Of a stretch of DNA of 64,000 bases, positions 62,050-64,000 are shown one piece after another; position 1 is the stretch's first letter; each line of letters begins with the position of its first letter. The notes under the pieces were generated by a model. The model saw only the letters and a program-made list of their open reading frames with translations. It had not been told where the DNA came from and made no database searches. Where the stretch lies: assembly GCA_963457665.1 (NCBI GenBank), contig OY735203.1, forward strand, positions 20,332,203-20,396,202, in the 5' to 3' direction. The position numbers and the translations under genes were made by a program. Source of the stretch: Thysanoteuthis rhombus. Taxonomy: Eukaryota; Mollusca; Cephalopoda; Oegopsida; Thysanoteuthidae.

Positions 62050-62646
62050 ACACAAAAATCCAAAAGTAAAACGCAGATCTGGAAAAAGTACATCACTACA
62101 TCTACCTAAGACATCAAATCTCTGTGAAATCCCCAAAATCAAGCCAGTAATCATTCTGACAAGCTCTCGGTGAAGCAAGCTCAACCTTTGAAAACAAGGA
62201 CATCATTTAATCTGAAAAAGAACGGTTTACATCCAATGCAACCACTCTACAGTTTCCTAAGGAACTAAAACGTGGTACTTAACCAAAAGAATTACCCTTT
62301 AAATGAGAACCATGCAACGTACACTTGAGAGAATCGTGCCAAACATTACAAAGATGGAGATATCACAAAACAGCACAGTATATAGAGAAAAACGGTCACT
62401 GATATAGAATTCATTGAAAAAATCCAAATGGTAATTGGCCGGTAATGTTGCAAGAATTGGCAGACAACCGATGGATATACCGACTCACCCGTGGATCCCC
62501 ATATATTGTATACGGAACGGTGGCCTGCCGAATATGAGATTGTACGCCGAAGTGGACAAGTTGAGAAAGTATTGGAAACGCGATGCCCATGATAGTGAGG
62601 TCAGGCGAATCCTCGGGAGGTTTATGCATAGCCATATACATTAAAC

Positions 62647-62648
<2 letters not shown>
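62050..62648 (+). pseudogene. RTE-like LINE 3' end (decayed)
   Basis: Plus-strand frames give a LEKVHHYIYLRHQISVKSPK block (LEKVDQYIYLGQRISMTSSK), ALGEASSTFENKDII, a KTAQYIEKNGH block, NWPVMLQELADNRWIYRL across a frame change, and in an open frame from 62520 NGGLPNMRLYAEVDKLRKYW then KRDAHDSEVRRILG. The terminal YVQ is altered. The copy ends at a GAT array (62648-62680). Several stops are present in the N-terminal part and the AHERIMLNITW block is largely lost. Confidence 0.85.
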
Positions 62649-62680
<32 letters not shown>

Positions 62681-62733
62681 CATTGTTATCATTATTATTA
62701 TTGTTATGATGATGATGATGATGATATATGACA
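62648..62733. repeat. (GAT)n-(ATT)n-(GAT)n array at the LINE 3' end
   Basis: Eleven GAT units, a stretch of ATT/GTT triplets, then seven GAT units. It directly continues from the LINE terminus, consistent with a tail expansion. Confidence 0.95.
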
Positions 62734-62899
62734 TTTCCTGGCCTAATCAGAAGCCAAATCCTTGGCTGATTACTGATAAGATTACAGGCAAATCAAAATA
62801 CTGATCATTTCCATGAGAGCCAATGATGTTTCGAAGCCAACCGAGGCACGAAATGGTTTTTCCCGAAGATTGATAAAATGTCAGGGAAAAACATAAAGC

Positions 62900-63260
62900 T
62901 GTTTGTCATGTTTGTCTCTTTGACAAAGCTGTTGGACACAGGAGGTCGGGACTCCTGGAAATCATGAAGAAACTGTTCTGCCCCCAAAGACTCTCCACGT
63001 TTATCCAACCACACAAGCCACAGCATGAGCAAGTTAAACGCTGTTGTGACAACTCCGGACCCTTCCAGGTCACAAACAATGTCAAGCCAAACTGTGTGCT
63101 GACCCCCATCCTGCTTTCAATTTTCTTCCGCACGATGTTGAAACGTGTCACAGATCAGATGGAAGGACGACAAGGGCAAATTGCGCATCGGCATACGGAG
63201 TAACGGCAACCTGTTCGACCTGGTCAGCCTTCAACAAAGGCCATCCTGCACAAACTTACA
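62900..63260 (+). pseudogene. Non-LTR reverse transcriptase fragment of a distinct lineage
   Basis: Plus-strand frames give a DKAVGHRRSGLLEIM stretch (FDTVSREGLWKIM consensus), an open frame with KKLFCPQRLSTFIQ, QVTNNVKPNCVLTPILLSIF (FPVTNGVKQGCVLAPTLFSIF) and RTMLKRVTDQ, then in another frame LRIGIRSNGNLFDLVSLQQR (PIRYRxDGxLFNLxRLxAK). This is the RT palm from the region before motif B up to the residues preceding YADD. The YADD block itself is not found, and the sequence loses similarity after about 63240. It differs from the YLNHLRFADDI lineage of the other LINEs here. Confidence 0.75.
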
Positions 63261-64000
63261 TTGAAATAAAAGTACCTTGAACCTTCCATCTCAATCGACT
63301 TGATAAAGCAGTAAATGTTCCAAGACTTCCACTAAGTAGATTGCATCTAATCCCTCGATGCAAGTCCAGGTAGACATATTGAAAACAGTTTGGCTTAGGC
63401 AAACCAAGCCTTTAATAAACTTAACTATTAACAGAGCCACAAAAACGTAGCAATTGTTATCCCAAAACGATGTTAATTTTTTATTACAGGAAGTCGTGTT
63501 TTTTCAATTAAATATTTCAGTTTTTATCGTTCTTACGAACTTTATAAGGTTCATAGATTATATTTTAACATTGTCGTGGGGACAAGAATTTCTGCATAAG
63601 TACATTTTCATTTGTACATTTCTGTAAATATACAAGCATATGAGTTTCGATATAAATGCATCGGTTTGAAGTTTAGATTAGTCAATAATCTGGATCTAAA
63701 TTTTCTGTAAAAACAGACCTTCATGTACTTTTTTTTTTTTGTAGATTACCCTCCTAAGTCTTTTTAAGAAAGGTTCATTTGATCATGTAAATTAATGTTA
63801 GTGGACATATTCTTCGTGCCTTTTTTGTTGTGTTTGGGTTTGTGGGGGGCTGGGTTTTTTCTTTCACAATATACTGACAGCTTAATGCTGCCGAAGGACT
63901 GCTATCTGCATAGCCAGCAGTATCTTTGGATCGACCATAGAAAAAAGGAGAGTAACAGAAAGAACAGTTGGTGTTTTGATATTTGATATTATTCATAGAG
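63261..64000. other. No identifiable feature
   Basis: A possible weak continuation of the RT element up to about 63400. The remainder is AT-rich without recognised features. Confidence 0.5.

Overview
This window looks like AT-rich, repeat-dominated intergenic or intronic DNA from a metazoan. I find no intact protein-coding gene, no intact tRNA or rRNA gene, and nothing bacterial. The long open frames on either strand are translations of (TA)n, (TG)n, (TC)n and (GAT)n microsatellites, or run antisense to decayed retroelements. Very dense (TA)n/(TG)n/(TC)n/(GATA)n tracts, RTE-like LINE debris, YIDDL-type reverse transcriptase fragments and tRNA-like repeat remnants together suggest a lophotrochozoan with a large genome. 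A cephalopod mollusc is my best guess, but that is inference and not proven here.

Layout. 0-13 kb: two minus-strand 3' ends of an RTE-like LINE (about 333-905 and 5696-6480), a degenerate ~37-bp minisatellite with one inverted arm (3760-4850), a 5S rRNA-derived relic (6511-6625), a decayed plus-strand RT domain (6990-8560) interrupted by a palindromic MITE-like element, and another LINE 3' end (10020-10409). 13-28 kb: GAT/GTG simple sequence, one copy of a ~750-bp dispersed repeat (17480-18230), short tandem duplications, further LINE fragments, long TA arrays, and a minus-strand LINE (27150-28280). That LINE carries a ~367-bp insertion, flanked by a 17-bp target-site duplication, whose left part matches U2 snRNA. 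28-46 kb: a LINE C-terminal domain resembling a restriction-like endonuclease (31190-31480), a three-unit tandem repeat, cryptically simple GAT/GTG-rich DNA, more MITE copies, a LINE 3' end beside a compound microsatellite (39260-40218), a 600-bp TC block with higher-order duplication, and the best-preserved LINE tail (45600-45790). 47-64 kb: two or three minus-strand copies of a YIDDL-type RT, the longest TA array (50953-51077) abutting a ~300-bp tandem duplication that contains a tRNA-Glu/Asp-like promoter, the second copy of the dispersed repeat (52860-53720), two final LINE 3' fragments, and an RT fragment of a different lineage (62900-63260).

There are no genes here to assemble into a pathway. 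What can be read is a history of insertions: LINEs arrived, MITE-like and snRNA-derived elements landed inside them, and microsatellites grew at element ends (GAT at LINE 3' ends, TA beside the tRNA-like repeat). Homologies were recognised by eye from translated motifs and remembered family consensus. Coordinates of decayed elements are approximate.
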